Part shown: positions 1 through 9,832 of the stretch, in pieces
Position numbering within the stretch: the first letter of the stretch is position 1
Layout of the letters: each line of letters starts with the position of its first letter
From: Primula veris
Lineage: Eukaryota; Streptophyta; Magnoliopsida; Ericales; Primulaceae
DNA: 64,000 bases
NCBI GenBank assembly: GCA_963682055.1
Contig: OY821743.1
Coordinates: forward strand, 16,341,566 to 16,405,565
Direction: 5' to 3'
Program-made: the position numbers and the translations under genes
Notes under the pieces: model-generated
Seen by the model: only the letters and a program-made list of their open reading frames with translations
The model's database searches: none
What the model was told of the DNA's origin: nothing

Positions 1-1971
1 GAAACTGAAAGCAAGCCGAATGAAAGAACTTGTCATAAAGAAAAGGGCAGAACTGGAAGATGTATGCTTTAAAACTCATATTAATCCTGATCCAAGCACT
101 GCTCCTGAAAAATCTATCGCCTTGATAGATTCAGGTATGCTGACTTATTTTCAAGTCATAATCATTTCGTTTACCTTTGTTGCAGCTAAAGAAAATGAGC
201 TATTTGTTTTTTGCTTCTTGTTGTTGTTTAGGTCTTGTGGATCCTTGTGAGCTTCTTGCTAATATAGAAGCTCAAATAAGCAAAACAAAAGATGAAGCTT
301 TGAGCCGCAGAGAAGTTATGGATAGGATAGAGAAATGGTTATCTGCATGCGATGAGGAAAATTGGCTTGAACAATATAATAAAGTAAGCTTCACGGAGTT
401 TCATATGACCTCATTTCTAGTAATAAATTCCAAAAGGAGCATATCTATAGGTGTTCTGGGTCATTGTATTTTCCTAGAATATGTGTGCATATCAGCATGT
501 GTGGTGGGTAATTTGTACTTTTCGTAATGTTAGGGTCCTTCTTGGTCCTTTTATTTATTTATAAAATTGGGGTTTTGACCAAAAAGTTAGTTTCTCTACT
601 ATTTTGTTTCCGATTCTCGATTAGGATGACTTTCTCAAGTTTCTTTAAAAAACTAAAACAACATATTGTTGTGTTTTGTCACTAAACATGTCCTCTGAAA
701 CATTTTACCTCTTTACAAGTACTTAAAACTGAAACTTACAAGTGGAGGCCAATCACCATGATTTTTTACATAGGGTGATTGTACTGATTTTCAGGATGAT
801 AACCGGTACAGTGCTGGAAGAGGTGCTCACATAAACCTGAAACGTGCAGAAAGAGCTCGAGTAACTATAAATAAAATTCCAGGTAGTTGGTCACACACTA
901 TTTAACATTGTTGTCTTTTCCCCCTCTTATTTAGCCTAATCCTTTTTTTCCCGTCTTTTTGTCAGCAATGGTTGATAATTTGATAAGCAGGACTTTACTG
1001 TGGGAGAAAGAGAACATGAAATTGTTTCTTTATGATGGGGTGTGTGTACTCTTGTCAAATGAACCTTTTGTTGTTACCTTTATTTTTTATACTTGAACTA
1101 AATATAAAACGTCGTAACATTTTCAGGTGCGTTTGGTTTCGATACTGGATGATTACAAAGTAGCAAGAAGGCAGAAGGAAGTGGCTAAGAAGCAATTTAG
1201 GGTAATACCAGATTTAAATTTTTACCTTTTACTAAATGAAAATTATCACGTATATGTATAACGCTAGTTGTAAACTTTGCTCTATAATCTGAAGACAAGG
1301 TTTGTTTCTTTTATTTCATCTATGCACCCTTTTTATGTAACGAGTAAGATCTTATGACTTAGTGTGCCATTAGAGTGTTTTATCTTTGTATACCAAGCAA
1401 TTTTTATTTCTTTTCTACTTTCAAGGCAAAAAAATACACTTTTAAGTAATACATTACCATTTTTTCCCCTCCAGGTTATATATTCACCTATTCGACAATC
1501 AGACTTTTCATCACTACTTATGCAAAAAGTATATTTTAACATATCAGCAGAAAAGTCTACTTTTATATTTATATTTTACCACCATGTGTGCTCAAAACAC
1601 TGAAAATGCTGACGTTTGCTATTTTTGCTCAGGACCAAAAGAAGCTCCAAGATCTGCTTCTTACTGAAAAGGAATTGATGTATGGTTCTAAACCCAGTCC
1701 GAAAAAATGGACTAGCTTTAGAAAAACAAATAGTGGGTATGGACCAAACGGGAATGGATCAATGACACCGGCACCTCGTCGTAGTTCGGTAGGTTGCGCC
1801 ACACCAGAGCTTTTAACTCCACGATCATATTCTGGAGGGCGAAACGGGTATTTCAAGGAAATGAGACGGCTGTCTACGGGTCCATTAAATTTTGTGGCTA
1901 TAGCAAAGGAAGATACTTTGACATTTTCATCGGTTTGCAGTTCTGAGCCGGAATCGCCATCCCAAGGTTGA
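1..1971 (+). CDS. MAP65/ASE1-family microtubule-associated protein, C-terminal part (5' end outside window)
   Basis: Six coding exons can be read: 1-134, 232-383, 795-882, 966-1039, 1127-1201 and 1633-1971 (stop TGA 1969-1971). All introns are GT-AG, and the phases join into one 286-residue open frame that enters at base 2. The protein contains the conserved MAP65 stretch around [15 protein letters not shown], followed by NKIPAMVDNLI and a segment ending [13 protein letters not shown]. In this family that region is the microtubule-binding part of a homodimeric bundling protein of cortical arrays, spindles and phragmoplasts. The tail is basic and Ser/Pro-rich ([23 protein letters not shown]). 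Such tails carry cell-cycle kinase sites in the family, so regulation by phosphorylation is plausible but not shown here. The start and N-terminal dimerisation coils lie before base 1. I do not assign a paralogue number; the short tail is unlike MAP65-1. Confidence 0.93.
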
Positions 1972-2900
1972 ACTGGAAAATGAAAAATGTATGTTCCTAT
2001 ATCTTTTTTTATCTTGTTCATAGTTTATGGCTTAAAATGTGAAACAAACCGAAATCCCATGTAGTTTCGTATCAAGATGAGTAAATTCCATCTGGATAAG
2101 TTTTCATAAGAAAACATTTTTAAGGAAGATTGGGTTTTTTTCTCAAGCATCATTTTTTCTTTACAACCTAAAATATGTTTCGTAGTAAGTTCCATGAACA
2201 ATGTTTGCGGTGGAGTTCCTGTCATTATCAAGTAGACAATGGAAGTCAGATGCTAATATATTTTTTCTAAGACGAGTATTACTTAGCGAGAAAGGAAAAT
2301 TTTCTAAATTTGTGCTGCTGTTCTGGTACCCAGCTCTTAGTAAGAGTATGAGTAAATGAAACCTTTACCAAACAAGTCTGTGTAGATCTAAAAGAATATG
2401 AAAAAAGCAAGAAGAAAGTTTTGTACCAAGTTACCAACCAAGCCCTTCAAACTAGATTAGAACTTATGTTCAGGTGTAAAACTCAGTTTGTTTAATAATG
2501 TTTGGAATCGAAATTAATAGCAGTTTTATTTTTCATGTTTTTAAAATTTGGTAGTTCTGTATTTCCGATGGAGTGCAAAATATCTGTGAATCTCTTTTCC
2601 TTGTATATCTAGACGTCTTTTATTGGGCTATGAACATATCACTAATTTTTGACTTTATCATCATAGTTCTGATGATTCAATTCCTAAGCATTACTGAAAT
2701 TCTTATATGGGTTCCCTTTTGCAGGAGCCAAGGGAATTTGTGCCATAGTATAATTTGAAAACACTCGACTAGAGGGTATCTTGTGAATATCGAAAAGGAT
2801 TGTACACTAGCTGTTGATGATTGTGGTATTGTTAGGGGTACTTGGACAAAGGTAGCTTAACAATTTGTTCTCTTTCAGTTTGGTTAGCGAGTTGTACTAA
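1972..2900 (+). other. MAP65 3'UTR with a probable intron
   Basis: Seventeen bases after the stop is a good donor (GTATGT at 1989). A pyrimidine-rich stretch and acceptor TTTTGCAG end at 2724, before more ordinary-composition sequence. I infer a 3'UTR intron of about 736 bp. Short ORFs in this stretch have no recognisable content. Confidence 0.4.
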
Positions 2901-4763
2901 ATATATATTAGTTGGTGTTTTTTCTGATTGATTAGGGCTCTGTCGACCCCTTGTATAGTGATCTCATTTCCATTTTCATACCTGCTTGTTATATATTTGA
3001 ATTTCTAATGTGATTGTGTCGATCAGAGCTCTGCATTATGTGTTATTTTTCCCGCTTCTGTTCTGGTAATGGAATTATGCAGATGAAGTGAATTTAATAT
3101 GTTGCTCCTAAATGGTGAGGATTTGAATTTGATGGTGATTGAACAAACAAACATCATTTAATGTGTTGGTTCAGAGGAGTTGGGGATATGAACAATATGG
3201 TTTTGACTGTGGTTCAAGTTATAATTACAGTTATATAACTACTCAAACATTTCAACTCGTGGTCAAACATAGTTCACATTATTCAGGGAATGTATGAAGG
3301 TTTTCTATAGTAAAGCTGTAATTTGATTGTGGTTTAGGATATAAATAGAGTTGTATTGTTATTCAGCATTTTAACTGGTGGTCACACAGTTCATATTGTG
3401 CAGGGGAGTGTATGAATGTGTTGTTTAGTAAAAGATGTAAAATTCTATGTATGTGTTAGGTCCTAGATTATGGACCCCATTATTTGTTATTGTTATAGCA
3501 ATGTTTGAGATTATATTGTTTAAACTTGTAAGTATAGTTTATTTGATTAATAATTTTCTATAAGTTAAAGAAAAACAGTTTAGTTACAACTTCAGTTATA
3601 ACTCAAGATATAACTGAATATGGCGAACAAATTCATTGAAGATTTTGTAGAAGTATACTTTTGATATCTTGCATATTAAAACGTGGTTATCAAGTTGGAA
3701 AAAATATGATATGAAATCTGAAAGATTGAATATTTTAAATTATAAGGAAAGACTCAAGATTTTTTAAACAACAAAAAAAGAAGATTTATGAATATATTTC
3801 ATATTTGATCAACTTAAAATCTTTTGTAAATGTTATATATAAAACCTATTAGCCTTATTATTGTGTGTGTTTTACAATGTAGACATCAAATTATAGAAAT
3901 CAACAACCGTTGTATACGAGAGGTTAAAAAAATTAGAAAAATCGTACAGTTAATTCCTAAAGAGAGATTGATAATATTTAAGTAGTGAAGTAAACAGTTA
4001 AACATATACGGTTGAGTATTGTAAGGCTTAAAACTCATTACTGTCCTTCATAAATCAATAAATCACTGAGTGAGTGTCTCGGAGATGTAGATCTGGATTG
4101 TATCGAACTCAGTGATCAAACGTCTCGTGTTCAATATTTTTTATTAAATTCGCAGAATAGTTCAGTTACAACTTGAGTTATAATTGAGATTTCAGTTATA
4201 ACTGAGGTCGTAACTGAAAACACGTAACAACGCTCAGAATTTCGGCTTTAGTTTTCTTTCATAGAGCAATTAATCTCCATACACATGAGACTCATTCTCC
4301 AACCAAGTCCGATTACATGCATGGTAGTTGTGATGTTGCATATATCTCGTTCTTTTGGTTATTTGTATTGACAGATAAATTAGTGATTTATATGAAATAG
4401 GATTCTGGAAATTTGAAGGCATTGCCTGAAAACATACTATTTTCACATTTCAGGCATATTTTATCCACTAAAATTGTTGTTGAATCTAGTACTATTTATG
4501 TGAAAGTGCCCAAAACAGTTGAGCAGTGTTCGATAGTATGCAACAGTAAGGTTGGGGTACTTCCATTATTTTTACATAAATTCTGTGAACATGTTGAGAT
4601 TTTTGTAGTTCATCAAGACTATTATTTATACAAAGGAGAAGGGCCAAATTCATGCAACTTAGTCCTTACAAAATATGAACCTCTCACAATAGGATGCCCC
4701 CAGGGCCACAGTAAGTACACAATAGTTTGCCTCTATAACGAAACCAGTATAAATATATGGTAT
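2901..4763. other. AT-rich intergenic DNA with degenerate repeats
   Basis: No gene is supported. At 3200-3435 two imperfect copies of about 120 bp lie in tandem; both contain a TTTCAACTCGTGGTCA-type core and a GGGA(G)TGTATGAA-type end. From about 3456 (TGTTAGGTCC) to about 4250 the sequence has the look of an old, decayed LTR: it includes a stretch with GAACTCAGTGATCAAACGTC, and the phrase 'AGTTATAACTGA' recurs near 3590 and 4195. The LTR reading is a low-confidence inference. An ORF at 4413-4766 runs into the LTR at 4764 and matches nothing I recognise. Confidence 0.35.
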
Positions 4764-5334
4764 TGATAAAACCATAACTTTGGTCGGTCGCGTTAGCCTT
4801 TTCAACAATAATATAATAGTAAATCAACTGTAAATAATGACACTTCCTGATCTTTATTATTGCTCGGATTATTATCCTTATTCGGACTATTACACTTGCT
4901 CGGATTAGTATTTCTGTTTTACAATTGTGCTTGACTTGACTATTTAATCTCTCTTCTTGGTCTTTTTCCCCTTTTATTCGGTGCTCGGCTTTATCTCTGC
5001 TCGGTTTATTTCTTGGCGTGATATGCTTTGACTAGTTTCTCTCTTTTCTCAACTTCTCTCTATATTTTTTAGATAGATTTTCTGGTCCATTTCTAGGAGG
5101 GGTAGTTGGCTATTTATAGGCAAATATGCCTTCTAGGATGTTGACAAATGTCTTCATCCCAGTGGGTTTTTCAGATATGGGTCCCTAGTTAAGTGGGCTT
5201 GGGTTTTTGATAGTAATACCTTATTTTCTTATAAAAGGCATAAGATGACCCATTTAAGCGTTGGATACCCATTTATAAAGTGGGTTGATTATTACCCGAA
5301 TAGAATATTCGGGTCCAATTTTTATGTTCTATCA
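4764..5334 (-). repeat. 3' LTR of copy A (571 bp)
   Basis: The LTR has TG..CA ends within the short inverted repeat TGATA/TATCA. It aligns throughout with the LTR at 36012-36580 and the solo LTR at 48439-49007. On the - strand a TATA box CCTATAAATA lies at 5111-5120 and a polyadenylation signal AATAAA at 4852-4857, which define a U3-R-U5 layout. It differs at 2 of 147 positions from the surviving piece of copy A's 5' LTR. Confidence 0.9.
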
Positions 5335-5357
5335 AGTGCTCCCTGACTTCCTCGGCG
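5335..5357 (-). other. Polypurine tract of copy A
   Basis: Directly upstream of the LTR on the - strand is a purine-rich stretch (GAGGAAGTCAGGGAGCACT) that would prime plus-strand synthesis. The same stretch occurs beside the LTR of copy B. Confidence 0.75.
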
Positions 5358-5577
5358 TGGTTTCCATGTCGAGGGAGTCATGTTCGGTCTGTCGAGGATA
5401 TTACTTCGGTCTTGTCGTTCCCAATACTTCATCGAGAAACGCAACAGACTCATGACGGTTCCATGGGGGGCCCATTTAATGTTTCATATCCTAATATCTT
5501 TCTTCGAGGAAAACTCCTATAAAGGGGTGTGCCCCCTCCATAATTAGGCATTTTACTACTATTTTGCTCGTGACGTA

Positions 5578-5898
5578 ATGGCTTCCTTTGGTTCTACTGG
5601 TGAGAGCTCCTTTAATTATATTTCTTATTTAGAAATGGAGATCAAGAAATCTCGTACCGCGAATAAGAAACTCGTGGACAAGGTTTGAAATTACAAGAAA
5701 AGGTTGTCTGACATGGATTCTGATCATCATGTGACGATGGCCGATCGGGATTGGGCTTACGAGCATATAAAGAGGCTCGAGGCTAATCTGGCCAAGCAGA
5801 AGGCAGCAAAAAGGGCCTATAAGCTTGCCTTCAAGGAGTTGCATGCTCGGTCTAAACCGAGTTCGGATGACGATGAAGAAGGCTCTTCCTCGAAATAA
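5578..5898 (+). pseudogene. aG1 of copy A: antisense coiled-coil gene, broken by TGA
   Basis: The frame opens with ATG at 5578, starting MASFGSTGESS, and would encode 106 residues. It is stopped at codon 37 by TGA (5686-5688); copy B has TCA there. Downstream the frame is open again to 5898. The protein is lysine- and glutamate-rich with coiled-coil character and ends in an acidic Ser tail (DDDEEGSSSK). A TATA box (TATAAA 5518-5523) lies 55 bp before the ATG and AATAAA at 5978-5983 follows, so this is a compact transcription unit opposed to gag-pol. Its C-terminal AKRAYKLAFKELHARSK is clearly related to aG2. Function unknown. Confidence 0.75.
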
Positions 5899-6201
5899 TT
5901 AGTCTTTTGTGATTTCTGTTGTAATTTCTTTTGAATGGGGAGTCTTCTCCTCAGTTGTAATCGAAGTTTTTGAAATTAATAAAATATTTCCCTATCCTTG
6001 TTCTTGTCTGTTCATCTTCTTAATATCTTTTTGGATGACTTTAATTGGATTTGGAACTGTGGTTAATTTGCCGTAAATGCTCTTGGAAAGTTCAAGAGGT
6101 TGTATTTCTTCGAGATGACCTTTGATCTACTCCTTGTTTCTTCCTATAAAAGGGGATTGTCCCTGTATTCTTTGTGCAATTCATTCTTTATTAACGAACA
6201 A

Positions 6202-6540
6202 ATGGCTTTTCCTCTTGAAAACTATGATGACAACCTTCCTGAATATATTGCTCGTCTTGAAGAGGAAGTTCAGAAGGTGCGTTATCTCGAGAAGAGGGTT
6301 GCCCGGCTGTCGGTGGAAGCTCGTCGGGCCGCCGAACTAGATGAGCGATTGGACGCCATGGAGAAGGAGCACCAGAGGTCTTTGCTCGACAGTATTCGCG
6401 CTCGTGCTCGGATCAAAGAGCTCGAGGCCTCCAGAGACAGGCAACTTGCTTCCAAGAGGGCTTACAAACTGGCACTTAAGGAAGTGTATGCTCGGTCGAA
6501 GGGGAAGCCGAATGACGAAGCGGGCCCTTCTACGAAATGA
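6202..6540 (+). CDS. aG2 of copy A: antisense coiled-coil protein, 112 aa, intact
   Basis: I chose the ATG at 6202 because a TATA box (TATAAA 6145-6150) lies 52 bp upstream; the longer frame from 6100 would begin before the promoter. AATAAA follows at 6602-6607. The protein (start MAFPLENYDDN) is almost wholly a predicted coil: LEEEVQKVRYLEKRVARL, then an Arg/Glu-rich helix, then a basic segment ASKRAYKLALKEVYARSK that parallels aG1. There are no catalytic motifs, signal peptide or membrane segment. The copy B equivalent (34806-35144) has the same length and is also open. I infer a structural or adaptor role at most; function is unknown. Confidence 0.75.
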   Translation: MAFPLENYDDNLPEYIARLEEEVQKVRYLEKRVARLSVEARRAAELDERLDAMEKEHQRSLLDSIRARARIKELEASRDRQLASKRAYKLALKEVYARSKGKPNDEAGPSTK

Positions 6541-7174
6541 TTTTATTGTTTTTATTGTATTTCCTTTTACTGCTTCTTCTGTAACGAAGTATCAATCAAT
6601 CAATAAAGACTTCTTCTCTTGTTTATATCTGAATTACTTTTCCAATGCAATTTCTTTTGACTGCGCACGCTTGTGGCCTCATTAATGCTTTTTCTTGGGC
6701 CTTGCGTTTGACCTTATCCATTGGACCTTCTTACTCTTTATATCTGGGGACCAATAGGATTTCTTGAGCCTTGTGCATAAAAATCTTATTCACGAGAGTT
6801 TTCTTGAGCTCTGTGCAAAAGATCTTAGATATTTATTTGAACTGCTGCCTTTCCCCAAAAATGATGCGCGTTTCGATGCCATTATTACTTACCCCCTTTA
6901 AATATTGGTAAGAATCCAAGCATTTTGTGAACAAGTGGCTTTTAATTACTCACGCTTTTTTAGAACCTTTTGGGAATCCAAACGTTTTTTCTTGAACAGA
7001 CGCATCTTTTAATTGCCGTCGCTTCTTAGTACCCATTGGCGAACGGTTGCGACTCTCAATACCAGCCCTCATCTAATTGATCTATAAATACCTGCTTACA
7101 GCATGGTTATATCCACAACCCTCATCATATTATTTTCCCCCATATACAGATCCTCATCTTATAATTTGCATAAG
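6541..7174 (+). promoter_or_regulatory. aG2 3'UTR and aG3 promoter/leader
   Basis: This spacer holds the aG2 polyadenylation signal (6602-6607), then copies of a short phrase around TTTCTTGAGC(C/T)(T/C)TGTGC at 6760-6820, and finally TATAAATA at 7083-7090, 85 bp before the aG3 start codon. It is conserved in copy B (34172-34805), which supports real gene boundaries. Confidence 0.5.
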
Positions 7175-7468
7175 ATGTCTGGTCCTTTCTCCCAATCAGC
7201 ATTGGCTTTGCAAGTGGAGGCTTTTGAAGCCTCCTATAGCCATGTACAAAGGCTGTTGAAGGATGCCGAGGAGGAATTGAAGGTGATGCGTTATCACCAT
7301 ACCGAGATGGTTCGGGAATTAACTTGGCTAAGATCCGAACTGGCTTATGGCCGACGTGCTCGTCAGGCTCTAGTCGAAGAGAATGAGATGCTAAGGGAGA
7401 ACCCGACACTGAGGGACAAGGATGTCTCTGCCGGGCCCTCTCACCGATATCGATCGACTTCCCCCTAA
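7175..7468 (+). CDS. aG3 of copy A: antisense coiled-coil protein, 97 aa, intact
   Basis: The ATG at 7175 (MSGPFSQSALAL) is the first after the TATA box at 7083-7090; an upstream in-frame ATG at 7103 lies too close to the TATA box to be in the transcript. The protein is one long amphipathic helix region (VQRLLKDAEEELKVMRYHH, then LTWLRSELAYGRRARQAL) with a polar tail ending HRYRSTSP. Copy B's version (33878-34171) has the same length and differs by scattered substitutions without stops. It is related in style, though not clearly by alignment, to aG1/aG2. It is followed immediately by a long pyrimidine tract. Function unknown. Confidence 0.72.
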   Translation: MSGPFSQSALALQVEAFEASYSHVQRLLKDAEEELKVMRYHHTEMVRELTWLRSELAYGRRARQALVEENEMLRENPTLRDKDVSAGPSHRYRSTSP

Positions 7469-7920
7469 CCTTCCCCCTTCTTTTTTTTTGTTTTTTCTTC
7501 TGCTGCGTCTCCTCTTCCTCATCCTTTTCTTTCTATACTCTTTCAGTCTCTCTTCTCTCTATCCTCCATTTTCTTCTTACTATCTTTTCCTAGGTCTTTC
7601 TTTTTCTTCTTTTTGTTTTGTTTCTTTGACTTCCTTTTTATTTGTCTGTTTCCTTCATTTCTTCCTCCTCTGCTCTTTCTCTTTCTTTTTTCTTCATCTT
7701 TTTTTTTTGTTTCTTTGCACCACTACGATGTAACAATCAACCCTGTGATCCTAAGGGTTTTGTGTTATGTCTAGGGTTTTTGTCATTTTTCTTTTCCTCT
7801 TCTTGCTTTTCATTTCTGTTCCCTCCACTTTCTTCCTTTTTTTTCTTCGTTCTCTTGCACTCTTCTTCTTTTCCTTTCTCTTTCTTCTTACTTTTTCTTT
7901 TTGGCGTCTCCTGCTCACTT
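7469..7920 (+). repeat. Polypyrimidine tract (about 450 bp, C/T-rich) downstream of aG3
   Basis: The + strand is nearly pure C/T with few purines over about 450 bp; copy B carries the purine-rich complement at about 33360-33890. Apparent ORFs inside it are Phe/Ser/Leu low-complexity artefacts. Such tracts can form triplex DNA or hinder polymerases; that is inference. Confidence 0.8.
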
Positions 7921-7965
7921 GGTCAGCTGATATAGTTGATCTTCTTTGCCTGATCTTCTGTACTA

Positions 7966-8075
7966 GCTCTTCTCGGATGTAATAGATCTTTATCTCGGAT
8001 GTAACAGATTTTCTTGTCGGATGTAATAGATTTCCTTTTCGGATGTAATAGATTTCTTTTTCGGCTGTACTCTGA
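7966..8075 (+). repeat. Short tandem repeat, unit about 22-27 bp containing TCGGATGTAATAGAT
   Basis: Four to five imperfect copies of a unit with CGGATGTAATAGAT occur in a row. Copy B has eight more regular copies of about 22 bp (33142-33310). It lies in the presumed 3'UTR of aG3. Confidence 0.8.
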
Positions 8076-8340
8076 TGTAATGAACAATGATATATCCCAT
8101 CTTCATTAATGAAAATTATATTTGCCCTTCTATTTTTGCACCTTTATCTTGTACTTCTTCTTGTTGAATTTGTGGTTTGTTGGGATGTGGACCTTTTGAG
8201 TATCTTGTACCTTTATTTCTTGCTGGACTGTAGATCTATCCATCACGTTGTCAATCATAGGTGCACGCTCCCAAGTATTGTCAGGAAACATGCATGCTCC
8301 CAAGTATTTGTCAGATAACAACACTAACTTTTCTCTATTC

Positions 8341-8520
8341 AATGCTCAATCTCGGCTTGAGGAGCGCGTCCGTGTCCTTACTAGGACGAACACCGAACTC
8401 TCCAGGGAGAATGAGTGCTTGGTAGTCATGAATGACTCTTACCAAGCTCGGTTTGACAGCTCTGCTCGGGTAGCTTTCTCCCGGTCTGGTAGTTCGGTTT
8501 TTCCACCTATTGATCCTTAG
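8341..8520 (+). pseudogene. aG4 of copy A: 5'-truncated remnant
   Basis: Only about 55 C-terminal codons remain, from around LEERVRVLTRTN to the end FPPIDP (stop 8518-8520). Copy B's aG4 (32243-32722) has 159 codons, so the promoter and roughly the first 100 codons are missing here. The bases before the remnant (about 8270-8320) match copy B's upstream region, which has the GTGCATGC/GTCAGGAAA phrase, so this is an internal deletion. Confidence 0.75.
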
Positions 8521-8759
8521 TTTGATTGGGCTGGTTACCTGATGTATATATTTTTTGTTTTGGAACTTGTATTTTCTTTTGTATTAGAATCAGATGTATC
8601 TTTTCGTATCTCGTGCCTTTGTCTTATGAACCGTTGTGACGCCTCGTACTTCGTGCCCTTTGATTCTTTATAAATGCTTCCTATTGTCTGTACTTCATTA
8701 TCCATTCTCCTCTCTCTCTTGTTTTATAATTTGTTTCTTCTAACTTGCTTTTGTTTGAG

Positions 8760-9122
8760 ATGGCTCCCATCACTAGGTCTGCCTCCAAAAAGAAAGCCCT
8801 TATGGAAGAGGAGCCTACTTTTTTGCTACCTCGTCCCCCTGGTTTTGGGGAAGAGGATTTGACTCCTCTTCAACTAAAAGAAATTGAGATGTCATGGCTG
8901 AAACATGATCTCATGTGTGCTCGGACTGAAGTGAGGAGGTTTAAACAATATTGGGACGAAGAGGGCACTGCTCGTTTCAAGGCCGAGAAAAAATGCGAGT
9001 CTCAGTATTACGCCTTGAAACAGGCTGAGATGGCGATTTCTCGGTTGATTAGGGAAAAATAGCGTCTGGAGGAACTTTTGGCGAAGAAGGATGTTGATAT
9101 GGGGGATAGTTTGAAAAAGTAG
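8760..9122 (+). pseudogene. aG5 of copy A: antisense coiled-coil gene, broken by TAG near the 3' end
   Basis: ATG at 8760 (MAPITRSASKKK) follows TATAAA at 8669-8674. The frame stops at TAG 9060-9062, where copy B has GAG; the intact frame would end at 9120-9122, so about 20 C-terminal residues are lost. AATAAA at 9194-9199 fits as its polyadenylation signal. The protein has a basic N-terminus, a PRPPGFGEEDLTP linker and a long coil with LKHDLMCARTEVRRFK and AEMAISRL. No family is recognised. The 120-residue copy B version at 31662-32024 is intact. Confidence 0.75.
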
Positions 9123-9832
9123 GATGGGTGTATCTTCTTGTAAAATTTTTTCTTTTTCTGTTGTATTGTTTGTGTTTTCCCCCTTTGTGGAAGAATAAAA
9201 CTTGTCTTGCACTTGATTCTGTCTATTCTATTTCTATTTTATTTGATGTTTCTCAGTATACACCGAACAATGTGCCCGTTATCCCCCCGGAGAGCGTTGT
9301 TAGACTTGACGCTTCATGCCGTCAAGCTAGAAACGGTCTTCGTCCACCTTGTTCGGTGTGCCCTTTGGGTAAGAAATGGTTGGGAGTCGAGGAACTTAAT
9401 CGGGGGACATTCTCGGTGTGATAATATTGGTAGCGTATGTGGGAAGCTTTTCGTGGTAGGGTCCATTGGCCGTTTATTTGGGTGTAATGATGTGAACTGC
9501 CTTGGGTAGTGGAATATGCTCTGACGTGGCAAAATCTGGAGCGTTTATATGTTAAAAATAGCAGCGGTTGTTGACTTTTGTATGGTTGGAAAAAAGGTAA
9601 ACCTCTGTCACACGAAAGGACGGTTATTATTTTATTCTTTTTGTGACTCCACTCCTTTTTACTGTGCCGAGTAATCCCTTTTGTTTTTATCACAAAATTT
9701 GCTGAAGAAAATATCTGTCTCTCTCTCTAAAGTATATTCTTCCCGCCAAAAAGGAAAAGCGTTCGACCGCCTGATCTAGGGTTTCGTGGTATTGTTGAAA
9801 GACTTGCTGCTGTTCTCGCTTGCTTGCTCATA
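9123..9832 (+). promoter_or_regulatory. aG5 3'UTR and upstream region of aG6
   Basis: No ORF here is supported. AATAAA (9194-9199) ends aG5. A region conserved with copy B (30960-31661) leads to the aG6 start and includes a CT-repeat leader near 9715-9730. I see no clear TATA box; the transcript start is therefore unplaced. Confidence 0.45.

Noticed and set aside
1629..2021. A 130-codon - strand frame
   Set aside because: It is the shadow of the last MAP65 exon, whose protein is conserved on the + strand.
4413..4766. A 117-codon + strand frame ending at the LTR edge
   Set aside because: It uses LTR bases for its stop, resembles no family, and has no start context or partner exon.
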